Source: Antennarius striatus (lineage: Eukaryota; Chordata; Actinopteri; Lophiiformes; Antennariidae). From it: a stretch of 64,000 nt of DNA. Positions 26,491-38,600 of the stretch are shown piece by piece. The stretch is taken from assembly GCF_040054535.1 (NCBI RefSeq), contig NC_090781.1, positions 7,028,982 to 7,092,981 of the forward strand. The letters run 5' to 3'. Position 1 is the stretch's first letter. Every line of letters begins with the position of its first letter. The notes below the pieces were generated by a model, which saw only the letters and a program-made list of their open reading frames with translations, searched no databases and was not told the origin of the DNA. A program made the translations under genes and the position numbers.

Positions 26491-28084
26491 TTCTTTTATT
26501 GTTGAAACCATATGAAGTTTGGATTGTTTTCCTTAAATCTTGTTTTTTTTCCTGTTTGCGCTTTTGGTGCTTTAGAGGTAAACTCAGGGAAATGAGTCGT
26601 GTGTGTGTGTTTGATCATGTTTAATGTAGTGCAGGTTATAACTACTAAACCTTGCCTGCTGTCTGACATCTCATTTATTTAACTTGGAAAGGTGGAAATA
26701 GACCTCAGTTATGTAGTTTTGCACTGGTACTGTAGTTTTGATATTTAAATAAATGATGATTATCTTCAAATATTTTGTGAAATGCTAATTAATAGTTAAG
26801 TTTATTTGAAGGATCTGATTTGACCGTAAACATGAACCAGAATGGCTGACCCTTGTTTTTTAGAAAAAAGTTGAACAAACTAATTCATTTTAGTTACTGA
26901 AGAAAAATAATTATTCACCAATAACTCGTCAGTGCTTGTTTTTTTCAGCATGTAGTTCAGTAACTTTTGACTCCTGATGGAATCAGCACATTTTCAGCTA
27001 TAGTTTGAACTTTGCTAGAAGTCTGTGCCATAGTTTTTTTTTTTTTTGTTTTTTATCTCAGAGCAGCAAATTTTCTAATTGACCTATAAATTTAAATACC
27101 CCACATTTTTGGGGGGATTAATTTAGTTCTTGTACAGTAATTGCCCCTGCAGCACATTAGAAGAGTCATCTAACTGAATCCAGATTATGATCATGATCAA
27201 TGTCTGATATTCTTTAGATATTCTTTGGGCCATACCCGACCTCTCCGGTCACTTTAATCAAAATCAATGTTTAAGCTTGTGACAGATGCTGCTAACAGAC
27301 AGATGGACAAACAAAGCAACACTTGTAAAAATACTACTTAATTTTCTGAATTTTGCTGTTTTGTTTTATCCTGATTTTTTTAAGCACTTTGAGATGCACA
27401 TATTCATACTCGGTATAACGGTATGTCAGGACCATCCAGGTAGCCTCTGGCTTGTGACCGGCTGAATGCCATATGCAAACTTGTACGTAGGATTTTTTTG
27501 ATTTTTTTTTTTGATATAAGAAGTGTTTATGTTTCGTTTTAACTCCATTCACTGATACAGAGCCAGAGTTGAATGTCACTGATCTTCACTCAGCAAAATT
27601 GACAAAATATCAGAATATTTAACTTTATCTTGTACAACATTGGAAACACAATCTTATTTGTGTGTTCAGAAATCTCAGGCTGAGATTTAAAATTTATGGT
27701 TCCTTTTTTTTTTGCCTCAAACTAGTTGTTCATTGTTGTGATCAGAATTTCTTCTTGTGTTTCTTCTAAATGTGTCTGTCTTGATTTTTATTTTTGTGAA
27801 CGTTATTTTTCCACATTAATGTTATGAAACAATTGGTTTTGTCATCCCTTTGTTTTTAAATGTTTTTTAATATTCAGTTTAGCATTTTCATTGCTGTTGT
27901 TACCTGGATGTCACTGTTAAGAATCACAGGAATATCATCTTTATGTCTTAGACAGTAAAAGTATAACTTCTGTGTGCCTTAGTTATTCAAATGCACTGCT
28001 CTAGTTTCTTGCTTGTGTAAAATGTTTAGATTAATAAAAAGTCACTTTCAGTTTGGGTGGTTGTAATTTGCCAAAGTGGAGTTC

Positions 28085-28090
28085 AATAAA
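28085..28090 (+). terminator. tlcd5: Possible tlcd5 distal polyadenylation signal
   Basis: AATAAA followed by GATGTGATG. It is the last such signal before the SINE-like repeat at 28384. Confidence 0.35.
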
Positions 28091-28383
28091 GATGTGATGT
28101 ACTGTACTTGCATGATGACTGAATTTAACATGTGTTAGATTGTTAAAGTGGCTCTCAATTGATTACTGTGTTGTATTTGGGGTGAAAAAAAGTCAACTAT
28201 GCTAGGATGTTTCGGCTTTGATCCAAGTAGCTTTATCAGTTCTGGACTGAAGAAGCTTCTTTGGATAAAGTCAAGTTGACTGTTAACTTTAGATCTACAT
28301 TGACCTGGATGATGAAAAATTTCTGCTTCTTAATGGATATTAAACAGAAATATATTTTAAATTAAGAGTTAAGTTGCATACAT

Positions 28384-28735
28384 GTGGGTGGCACGTTAGC
28401 GCTGTTGCCGCACAGCAAGGCGGTTACGGATTCGAGTCCTGCTCTGTGCGGAGTTCGCATGTTCTCCCTGTGTCTGCGTGGGTTCTCTCCGGGTTCTCCG
28501 GCTTCCTCCCACCTCCAAAAACCTGCACTTCAGGTTAATTGGCTGTTCCAAATTGCCAGTAGTGTGTGACCGTGTGTGTGCATGGTTGTCTGTCTTTGTG
28601 TGTAGCTCCGCAGTGCACTGGTGTCGTGCCTGGAGTGTCCCCGGCCTCATGCCCTATGCCAGCTGGGATAGGCTCCAGCTCCCTGTGACCCACTACGACG
28701 GATACAGCGGCAGAAAATGGATGGATGGATGTGTG
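28384..28735 (+). mobile_element. SINE-like retroposon, near full length
   Basis: Plus-strand member of the family at 41-385. It has a head near GTGGGTGGCACGTTAGCG, box-B-like GGATTCGAGTCC at about 28428-28439, the conserved middle, the GCTGGGATAGGCTCCAGC 3' region and a short (ATGG)n tail near 28719-28731. Confidence 0.65.
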
Positions 28736-28895
28736 AGTGAGCGTGCATGGTTGTCTTGTCTTCGTGTGTGGCTCCGCGGTGCACTGGCGTCTCGTCCGGA
28801 GTTTCCCCCGCCTCACGCCCTAAGACGGCTGGGATAGGCTCCAGCTCCCCGTGACCCTTTACAGTGGATAAAGCTAGTCGGAACATGCATGCATG
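28736..28895 (+). mobile_element. Second, partial SINE-like copy fused behind the first
   Basis: Starts mid-element (GAGCGTGCATGGTTGTCTTG) and repeats the 3' half of the 28384 copy, including GCTGGGATAGGCTCCAGC. It ends in a (GCAT)n run at 28885-28903. The two halves form a head-to-tail chimera. Confidence 0.6.
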
Positions 28896-28903
28896 CATGC
28901 ATG

Positions 28904-30040
28904 TCAGGGAACATCACAGATGTATAATTTGAATTTGGCTGAAGTTACCGGGGCTGTCCACAGGATGGTGTCAGATCAGTGAAATACTGATGATGAAATA
29001 AAACTTCAAGAAACGCTCAAATAAAGACTGTTAAAAAAACACACACACACAAGTTATAATACTGGCAAGTGAGACTGTCGCATTCATTTATTGAAGAAAT
29101 GTACTGTATTTTCAAATTTTTTGTGATTGAAAACGTTTAATATAGTGCATGTGACTACGTATATAATACAAGTTTATATGATAAATTTGCAATAATGACG
29201 AATGGCAGCAGAAAGAATACATGAAATAGAACTGCAATGTAAACTATTGTCACTCTGGTAAATGTGATAAAAACAATGTATGTCCATACAATGTTTTTAG
29301 AATACATAGTGTGATTTATAACAACATACTTAATGGAACAGTAATGGTAAAGCTTAACATCGACTGGATACAGAAAACCATGTTCTCACTGTCTGCAGTT
29401 TTTTCCGATTCATTTTTAAACAAATCAAACACATTGATGAACGCCTACAGATCGATCAAGTTTCAGTTGAAGTTACTGCAAAATTTTCATTTGAATAAGA
29501 GTGTGTGTTTGTGGATTCTAAACAAAATACTGTACTGGACTATAAATAACAAATGACTGTTTTTCCATCCACTGACGGGCTTTGAGCCTTTCAGACGATG
29601 AATTAATCGATCACCGAACTAATCAACCACCTCAAGAAAAAGGCGTCCATACTAAAAGAAAAATGCTGGTTTCCCTAGTATGGAAACAAAACAGTGCAAA
29701 TAATTGTTTTAGTATCAATGAATCTATTGATTATAAAATCAGTACAATTGCTGAGTGTAGTCAGCACAAAACATCTCTTTTCATCATCGTTTGACTGTCA
29801 AATAATTAATTTATCGAGAAATGCGCTAATTACTTTATTAACGTTGATAGTTTTTCACAATAAAAGTATATAATTGGTGAAAAAAAATGTCCATCTGAAG
29901 AAATACTTTTTTTTTTTTTTTGGAAACATCTCAAAAGACAAATTTATTAATTCAAACACATTCCCATTTAACGCTTATTAATTTTAAATGATATTTATTG
30001 ATGTGTAGAAGTGGCGGCGTTCACTGTTTAGTGTTGTTTT
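28904..30040. other. Intergenic DNA between tlcd5 and arhgef12
   Basis: AT-rich, with a short CA run near 29040 and a poly-T run near 29909-29920. Small open frames only; none is recognisable. Confidence 0.55.
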
Positions 30041-31503
30041 GCACCGACGCTCCTGACATCACCGACACCAAACGAGTTTTCTCTTCTCCGGGCGGAAGTG
30101 GTGAGTGGAAGCGCTGGCGGACCGAACAGCTAGCTGGCTAGGGCGTTGCTAACGGCAGAAAGTGGGATTTGCGGTACATCTCTGCAAATAATTTTCATGT
30201 ACAAATAATGCCGTGGACTGTTGAACGCGCCGTTTGATGTTCTATACGAGTTTCAAGCGCCTCTTTGGATTTTTGTCATTGTTTACAGTGGACTGGTGTT
30301 ACTTTCTGTCCCGTTAGCTGGCCGCTCAGCTAGCCTGCTTCCATCCACGGGAATTCTGCCGAGAAACGACTGAATTCTGGAAACATGGAGTCAAGGAACG
30401 CTGCGCTGTGCTAACGGAGTTCACTGGATTTGCTTTCCTCAAGGAGACTTTCTGAAGGACATATAACTCAGACATACCGCAAACCAGCTAAAGTTCGTTC
30501 CGTGTTGTATATAAATATATATATTTCTATATGTATGTATATATTGGTCTTTGGCAGGCTCATTGTTGCGAACGGGAGTTTGCTTAGTTTGCACTCGAAA
30601 CAAGAGCAACGAAGCAAAGTTTTTTTTTTTTTTTTTTCTTTTTTGCTGAAAGAGCTCATCTGTTTCGTTAGCTGGTAGCAGGCGAGAACCAACCAGCCTG
30701 CTTGCCTTTGGAAGAGATTTACAAAAAAAAAAACAACAACAAAAAAAACAAAATGCCTTTTTAGTCGACCATCTAACAATTTAAGATCTTACACTGGTGG
30801 AACATTAGCTGCGTTTGTTTTGCTCTTGGGTAACACGGTGTGTTTAAACTCGACATTGAGCGATTCTCATGGTCACGGGAGACTCGTCCCAACATCCACA
30901 GACAAGCATTTCTGGGAGAAGTAAAAGAACACAAATGGGACCGGAGGAATTTCCAGCATCCCCAGACAACATTTAGGTATTGAGACCATTCGGCCAAGCA
31001 GGGGTGGTGGCAGAAGGACTGGGCCAAGATCTATGTTACGTTGGAGTACGGACTGTTTACACATTCATATCGGTGGAAAACTGGGATATGAATGCAAAGG
31101 ACTGAGACAAGAGGTTCATACATGCACAAAAACCTGTGCCGACTGGCGCCTTATATTTATTATTGCCAAAATATTGTTCATTTTCGATGAGGTCTTCTGA
31201 CTGCAGCTAATACGACAGAGGCCCCACGTAATTTTTAAGGTCTGCACTGTAGATTCCCTTTTTGACCAGAAGTATTGATAGTTGATCGGGCATAGGTAGT
31301 GTTATTGATAAATCCTCATATTTGGACGTGCCTCTTCGCAAACCGAACAGTGTCCTACAATTAATTTATTCACAACACAGTTCTCAAAACCCCTGCCTGC
31401 TTGAAACTAATGACTGAGGAGTATGCACAAGGAAATCGCCTCATCAAACTCTGGAAAATGTTAATTGGATATCATTTTCTGCAAATCTAGAACAGGAAGC
31501 CCA
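30041..31503 (+). promoter_or_regulatory. arhgef12: arhgef12 promoter and long 5' UTR
   Basis: CG dinucleotides and GC-rich words (CTCCGGGCGGAAGTG near 30088) mark a promoter around 30050-30130; GCGGAAGTG is an ETS-type core. From there to the start codon at 31504 there is no needed splice acceptor, so the leader may be over 1 kb. If unspliced it has small upstream ORFs, for example 30208-30237 and 30385-30414. The start site is inferred. Confidence 0.5.
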
Positions 31504-31535
31504 ATGAGTGACACACAGTCCAGCTTCACTGACAG
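31504..31535 (+). CDS. arhgef12: arhgef12 coding exon 1
   Basis: 32 bases coding MSDTQSSFTD plus two bases of an arginine codon. The ATG has C at -3 and A at +4, a moderate context. Donor GTACGT. Choice of start is supported by likeness to the mammalian N-terminus (MSGTQS type). Confidence 0.88.
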
Positions 31536-32612
31536 GTACGTATACAATCATCTGTAATTGCACTGACTGTACTTCATGTTGCATTAACTATAACTTTCTG
31601 TTTGATTTGATTATTTAATTAGTTTAATGAAAATGTGCTCTATATGGTCACAGTAAAGCGCTCTTCACGATGTCCTCGATAATAACTATGTTATGCAATG
31701 TAATTACTAAGGAAGGGCATCAAATCTTTATGGAAACTCTGCTGAGCTCAGCGTGGGTAATGGAGTTTACTGAGACAGTAAAGTACTACTTGTCCAGGCC
31801 TACTTGAAAAGGCCTGCCACTGTTGATGCAAGGGAACAGTGGTCTATGAGCTCTGGACATGGACTGTAGCTAAGCCTTTAAACATATCCTTCTCCTATAC
31901 CTATTAAAACAATCTCTGGATTTAGACAAAACCATACCCTTGTCTACTAATCACCTTATCCAAGACATCTGTCAACTCAAAGACTGGACAGAGCACAAAG
32001 TGTCCACTGGGCTAGATGATGTGTCACGGTCTGAAAAACACACTAAGTGGTTGCAAAAATTCAGCCTGTACCACTTTAATCACTTATAGAGTATGTCAAA
32101 CAGAATTCCATTGCAAGTATTAATTCTCAAATGTTTATGTACCTGGTGAAATTAAGCTGTGTTTACCTTCATTTGGGCTTACTCTGGCAGTGAAGCATAA
32201 AAATGGAATAATTTCCTAATGTGTGAATCCCACCTGCAAGGAGAGCAGGCCAGTATGTGATGTAGAATATGGAATGTGTATAGATTCAACACAGGGGGAA
32301 GCTTTATGATACAGTTTGGGATTTAAAATATCCTAATGGCCTGGGCATGAGCGAGAGACTAAAGCCCAACCCCATTTTATATGACCCCCCCCCCCACTGC
32401 AATGATAGCAACAGTGGCTGACACCAACTGCTATTGAGGTGCTAGTTGTGTGCGCGTGTGTGTGTGTGTGTGTTCGTGCCTTAAAAAATCAGTCACACAC
32501 ACACAATGTCCATGACCTGAACCTTGAATGACACTAGTATTGTTTAATCTCCGGTTGATTTTGTCAATAAATTGTACAAAATTAAATTGTAAAAAATTGG
32601 AAATGTCTCAAT

Positions 32613-32676
<64 letters not shown>

Positions 32677-35600
32677 CTGTATAATGATGTAAGGTCTACT
32701 ACAGTTTCTAGTGCTGTCATGTTGGAGTTTTTTTAGATTACTGTTTGTAGCTCGTGTTAGATAATATCAGTGTAGTTGATTATTTCTTAATTACCGCTGT
32801 CCATATACACTTGAGGCTCTGCCACACATTTTTTTTTATTTTTTACTTTTGACCAAAGCATGCGGGTGGATAACTTTCGGAAGTTTTTTTTTTTTTTTAA
32901 TTGTTTTGATTTTAGAATCTCTTGGTCTTATTTGTTGCTGTAGCTGCTGTAGCAGAAGACCATGGACACACATGCCAAGCAAAATAGTGTAGTAGCAGAT
33001 CATGCCAGCTGCTGGCTGCCTGTTGCACAAAAAATAAACCATGGCTATGTCTGAGTGGTCGTTTATTCCACAGCAGTTTTTAAGCTGTTTTCCACAGTGA
33101 ATGGAACTTGACACAACTTTATTGTTTAATACTGCCTTCTCCCTCTTGCTCCTTAAGGCTCTATGTATATCCCTCTTTTGCTGTCCCTGTTTCTTTTTTG
33201 AGGGTGTGTTGGGTGTTTTCACTGTGTTGATTACACCAGGAGTATGCTGCCAACTGATGGGTCAGTTTAGTGTGCAGTTAGCGCTTTGTCATAGAGTTCT
33301 GCTGATCTCCACGTTTTTCCCACCCCCCTGAGGCCCTCCTGGGAAGTGGTGCTGGTGACATCACTAATGGTAAACAATAGTTTTCAGTGGGAGTAGCCTG
33401 TCCGCTGTCTGTTCCTCTACACGTCCATCAGTGTAGGCCAGGTACATTCAGACATCTTGGTTAGGCTGTGCTTTCTTAGTACCACAAGGAAAATTGTCAA
33501 GTCTTAAGTTAATCATAATATTGGTTCAAGATCAGCTTTCATTATTATAGATTCTAATACAACTATTAATTATTGTGCAAGTATAATGCCATAAATATCC
33601 ATCACAAAATTTCAGACGTACAAAAGTAAAATCTCCTGTATGTTGATTTTGTCCTGTTGATTTACAAAAAAAAGAATGAAACCAGTGTTGTTTCTAGAGC
33701 ATTCATGTCAAGTCCATACCACAGTAGCTCAGCTAAGATTCCAAACCATTCCAAAACCCTTCTCTGCTTTTATTCTCTTGCCGCTGTCTAATAAAGGTGT
33801 AAAGCCTGAAAAATAACATAAAAGATTCAGCTGAGACTAACAGCAAAGGAGGTTTTGTATCCAGCCTTAATATTATGAAATCCATCCTTTTTTTTACCAC
33901 TTGATCCACTGTCGCAGGAGCTGGAGCCTATCTAAGCTGGCTGGGGTGTGAGGTATGGGACACTCCAGGTGCGACACTAGTGCGCCGTGGAGCCACACAG
34001 AGACTTAGACAAACACACTCACACCTATAATAATAAATGTAATTCTGCGTTAATTAAATGATAATAACTGGAGTTTACATTTGTGTCACTACAGTAGATT
34101 TTGATTACTGATGATCAGCGTTGTTATGATGTCCTGTTTTGTTTGTTTGGATTTTGTATTTATCATTTTTCCCTCATAATACTGTATCACATGCTTACCA
34201 GTCTAGCCAGCTTTGATGCGTAGGAAGCTATGTCAGCTGTCCTAAACCCTTCATTAAAATGAGTTTCCAGACATCATGTGATGCTTGGATCAGAAGTGCG
34301 ACACACTAGCTTAGCTTACAACTAAGAGCAATCAATCACATTTACACGCGTAACATTCATGCAACCGGAATGAATATGGTTAGGGCGAGTAAACTTTTGC
34401 AAACAATAATTGTTGAGGAGGGAAAAAAAATGATTATGTCAAAAGTAACATCTGAAATTATATTTGCAAATGATTATTTCAACCTACAGGATTAGTTGCT
34501 ATGAGATTCACAGTTGCATTACAGCTGTTCAGTAGGAAATCACTCCATGGTTATATCATTAGGTCCTTTTGATGATGTAGTCTTGTTTCTATAGCTGCAG
34601 TAAGGTGACCTGAATTTTAAATATCTCTAAGAAATACATATATGTACAGTATCTTTAACACAGTATTGAAGAGTACTGATTCAGGAACACCTTTAGCAGT
34701 CAAACAACTTTAACTCTTCCATTTATCATAATGTTACATACAATTGGTTCAACAGGTGTCACATAGATCTGAATTAAATTCCACAGGGGGAAGCTTGAGA
34801 TTTTGGGGGCACATTTTGATCATGTCCCACATATCGAGGCTGCAGTCCTCAGGTTTGATTCCACCCTACCAAGTTTTCCCCCTAACTCTCTCCAGTATTT
34901 TCTGTCTACTCTTCGACGGCCTCTATCCCACAATAAAGGAAAAAATTCAGAAAGTTAAGTAAAATTTGAGGTTATGGTGCCGCTGCATTATAGTGAAGCA
35001 CACAGCTTTAATTGTTTATATACCTATGGTCTGGTCTTATAGAGCAACACTGTGTCTCTAGACTTGCACTGATCAGCATATTTTCTTTTTATTTCAAGAG
35101 ATAGGACACAGTAAATACTGTGTTAATGCAAACTACTGTAGTTGTTGCATTGCTGATGATATTTACATCTGCAATCATTACAATGATCCACAGACTTGTT
35201 AGGCACAAGCCAAATGGGAAACTAGTTGGTTCACAACATTGACCTGACAAGGTCAATCCATCTTCTTAGCCATGTGAATTATGACTTCAAAAGCCAGTAC
35301 TATGTACATAGTACACACATGTCAACATCACCCTTGCTCACAGACAAGAGTTGACTTGAAAATCCCCAAGATTTTCCTAAAATGTGTGAGACAGTTGGCC
35401 ATTTTGGCCCCGTCCACACGCTGCCGGAACTTTTTGGAAACGCAACTTTTTTGTTACTTTTTTTTTACGGCTTCCGTCCACACGACAACGCAGATATCCG
35501 GAACGGAAACGCACCTTTTTGAAAACGCTGGCCTAGGTGGATTTTTTAAAAATCGCTGGGTCTGCGTTGTCGTGTGGACGGTGTATCCGCAACTTTTTAA

Positions 35601-38600
35601 AAACGCTGACGTCTTGCCTGCGACGAAAACCGCTGTGACGTCGTATTTATGGGCCCGTGTGTACAAACATGATGGATGTACGAACCTTGTTGATGGCAGC
35701 ATTCTTGCAGGCGTTTTGTGACAACAAAACACGGAGGATTCCTATTGGATAAAATTTGACTCAATACTGCCACCACATGGTTTGGCATGCTTATAGCCGT
35801 CTTCGAAAACACACTGATGCGTTTACGTGTGGACGGAGATTTTTTTGAAAACGCTGTTGTGTGGACACAAATTGTTTTTGATGCGTTTTCAAAAAGTTGC
35901 GTTTTCAAAAACATCCGTCATCATGTGGACGGTGCCTATATAGATCAGGCTGAGGGACATGGTCAGCAGAATAAATTAAGGATTTTCTCCATTGTCACTT
36001 TATGTGCCACGCTGGAGTTATTATTCTTTTGCAGTTGCGGTCATCAGTGAATCATTTAACTTACGGGTTTGGAGATTTGGCAGTTTAGCTCTATAGAGCT
36101 TTGTAAAAGCTGCTTAGCTCTATAAAGCTAAAATATCAAAACCTCTAGCAGCTTTTACAAATCTTGTTCATGGTGGGAATAGCGCATCCTTATTCTTCCC
36201 CCACATTCTTTAAATGCTTTGAGCACATATTGGGGCTTCTGTGTTGTTTGTCTTCTGTAATAGTATTGGGCTACAAACTCCTCTAATTTTGTCATTTGTA
36301 TAAACACAATATGTTTTGACAGGAAAGGGGGTTATGTTTTGATCGTGCAAACTACAATATTTACAAAGAAAGTTGTAGCAGTTAGAAGCAACTGAGAGGA
36401 GAAATCAAGTGCAAATTACTGTATCTCCAAATCTTGGAAACATCACAAGGTACCTGGGCTCCTTTCCCTCTGGCCAGAAGATGGGATTTTCTGCCATTTA
36501 ACACAAAGATTAATGATGGTTGTTGCCATTTTGCCACATCATTTAAAATGTATTGATGATGCATATGAAAAACATAACACTAGATTCTGATGCTGCCGTG
36601 TTCCATATCATGCCTGTTTTCCTTATGGAATGCTGGCCCACTATATGTAATAATGTGCTGGAGCATCATCTTGTCATTATCATTTGTTCGGTGTAAACAA
36701 ACAAAGGTGGAGAAGAGAATGTTTTTTGTTGCACGGTTGTCTTGCACAATCTTGTGCAAGAATTGCTTTTAACAACTTATAGTCTGCACTGACATACCAT
36801 CATGATTCTGTGTTGTTTTTTTAAATTTGAACAGAGACCTTAAGAAGTCTCTTTTCACACCTGGATGTCACTTTGTCATGTACACACCAACTCTCATTGT
36901 ACTGCACACTGACTTCTATTTCAATGTGTTTAGTACACTCTATTACTTTATTAAATTTTCTTTTTTGGATTATTTGCGTTGACAAGTTTCTTACTTTTTT
37001 CTGTTTTCTCTTTGTTAGTCTATTGTGTCATTTTGCCCCTATTTTTATAGTTATGGTAGCCCAGTAACATTGTCCATCCGTCCGTCCGTCCATCCATCCA
37101 TCCATCCATCTTCTTGTAGAGGAGACAGCTGATATGCCAGGCACCATTGAGCCTCATGTAATACAAACAATCACGCACACACACTCACACTTACGGGCAA
37201 CTTGACATGATTAGTCCAACTAATTGCATGCTTTTGGAGGTGGGAAGAAGCCAGACAACCTGGAGAGAACCCACTCAGACACGGGGAGAACATACAAATT
37301 CACAGAAAGAAATTGAACTTGGAATCTTCTTGCCGTTAGGTAACTGTGCTACCCACTGCGCCACTGTGCTGCCCCCAGGAACATCAAGGGTCACTAAATT
37401 GAAAGAAATGTACACTAGATTAAAGAAAACAGAATGGTCCAGGGTTAGAGATGGTTGAGAAAGTCCTGAAGTCTAAAAATTGGCTTAGGCGAGAGTTGGG
37501 GGTCTGTTGCCCAGCCCTGTGATGCTAATGTTTGTCGACACCCTTTACAATGCTACCCTTTTAACGAAGAGAGCTTCAGGGCTTTAACATTACTTTCAGT
37601 TCATAAAAGATAGGATCACTACAATAGAGAAAAAGGGGACAAGGGTAAAGCCATATCAAGTGTTTTTCCTCCTTTATGTACTGCTGAGCATTTTTTTCCC
37701 CAATTCTTGCTGTCAAATTTCTTATTTTGCACCACATAAATAAAGCATAAAATGTACCATGCCTTGTAAGTGCACAATCTGATATACTAGGCAATTACAG
37801 TAATAGAGGATGTTTAAAAGCTGCATCATTACTGTACCGGTAATATATTGGTTGTGATTTATGTGGCTGTTGAAGGTTTCCATCCCCTGGTTTCATGCTG
37901 GAGTTTCTGGGGATTCTCAAAATGAATGTTGTGTCTCTGTGTTAGGATTGTCAAGAGAGACCAGCAATCTTCCTCTTTACTGTAATTAATCTTACACTGC
38001 ATGTTTCTGCTGATTCAGGAATGACTGGATAGACTAACACATGGCTACTCTTTCTTTTTAAGATCCAGTGTTGGAAAACTTCTTGTCAACAATTGCAGTT
38101 GTGCTGAACTAAACAACTGTTTTCATAATTATGTAAAATGGCTTATGAAAAAGCCAGAACAGAACAAGGTAATTCAAGGAATAAAACAAGCAAGGATGTA
38201 TTTAAAAACAAACATGTATACCTCTGTAAACAGAATTTTTGGTTCAAATATTATTTTGTCCCAGCAATTTTCCTTTGGTGTTCAATAAATGAATATTTAA
38301 GCTAGATTTTATCAAAGGGCATAATATACTAGATGGGATATTTGATCCTTTCTGCGAATGGCTTGGTATTGTGCTTTTAAAACAGCATCATGTAAATGAC
38401 AGGTCTGGTCAACAGTACATCAGAAAATCATATTAAATAAAAAAATTCTTTGGTTTTTAAATATCATTACTGCAACAATTTGGACAGTCTAGCATGCTGA
38501 ACCACCTATGTTCCTTTTCCAGTGCTAGAGGACAGCCTACAGCTTAGCGTGAAGAAATGTCTATCCCTGGACCTCATTTCAGGAATCCAGATGAAGTTTA

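Larger units (their letters stand above)
25964..28105 (+). other. tlcd5: tlcd5 3' UTR (inferred)
   Basis: AT-rich, non-coding. Candidate poly(A) signals occur at 28033-28038 and 28085-28090, and earlier AATAAA words near 26749 could give a shorter transcript. A retroposon tail fragment lies at 26146-26490. Confidence 0.45.

Noticed and set aside
35281..35914. Long frames on both strands near 35.5 kb
   Set aside because: They lie in or across the self-complementary MITE at 35406-35936.
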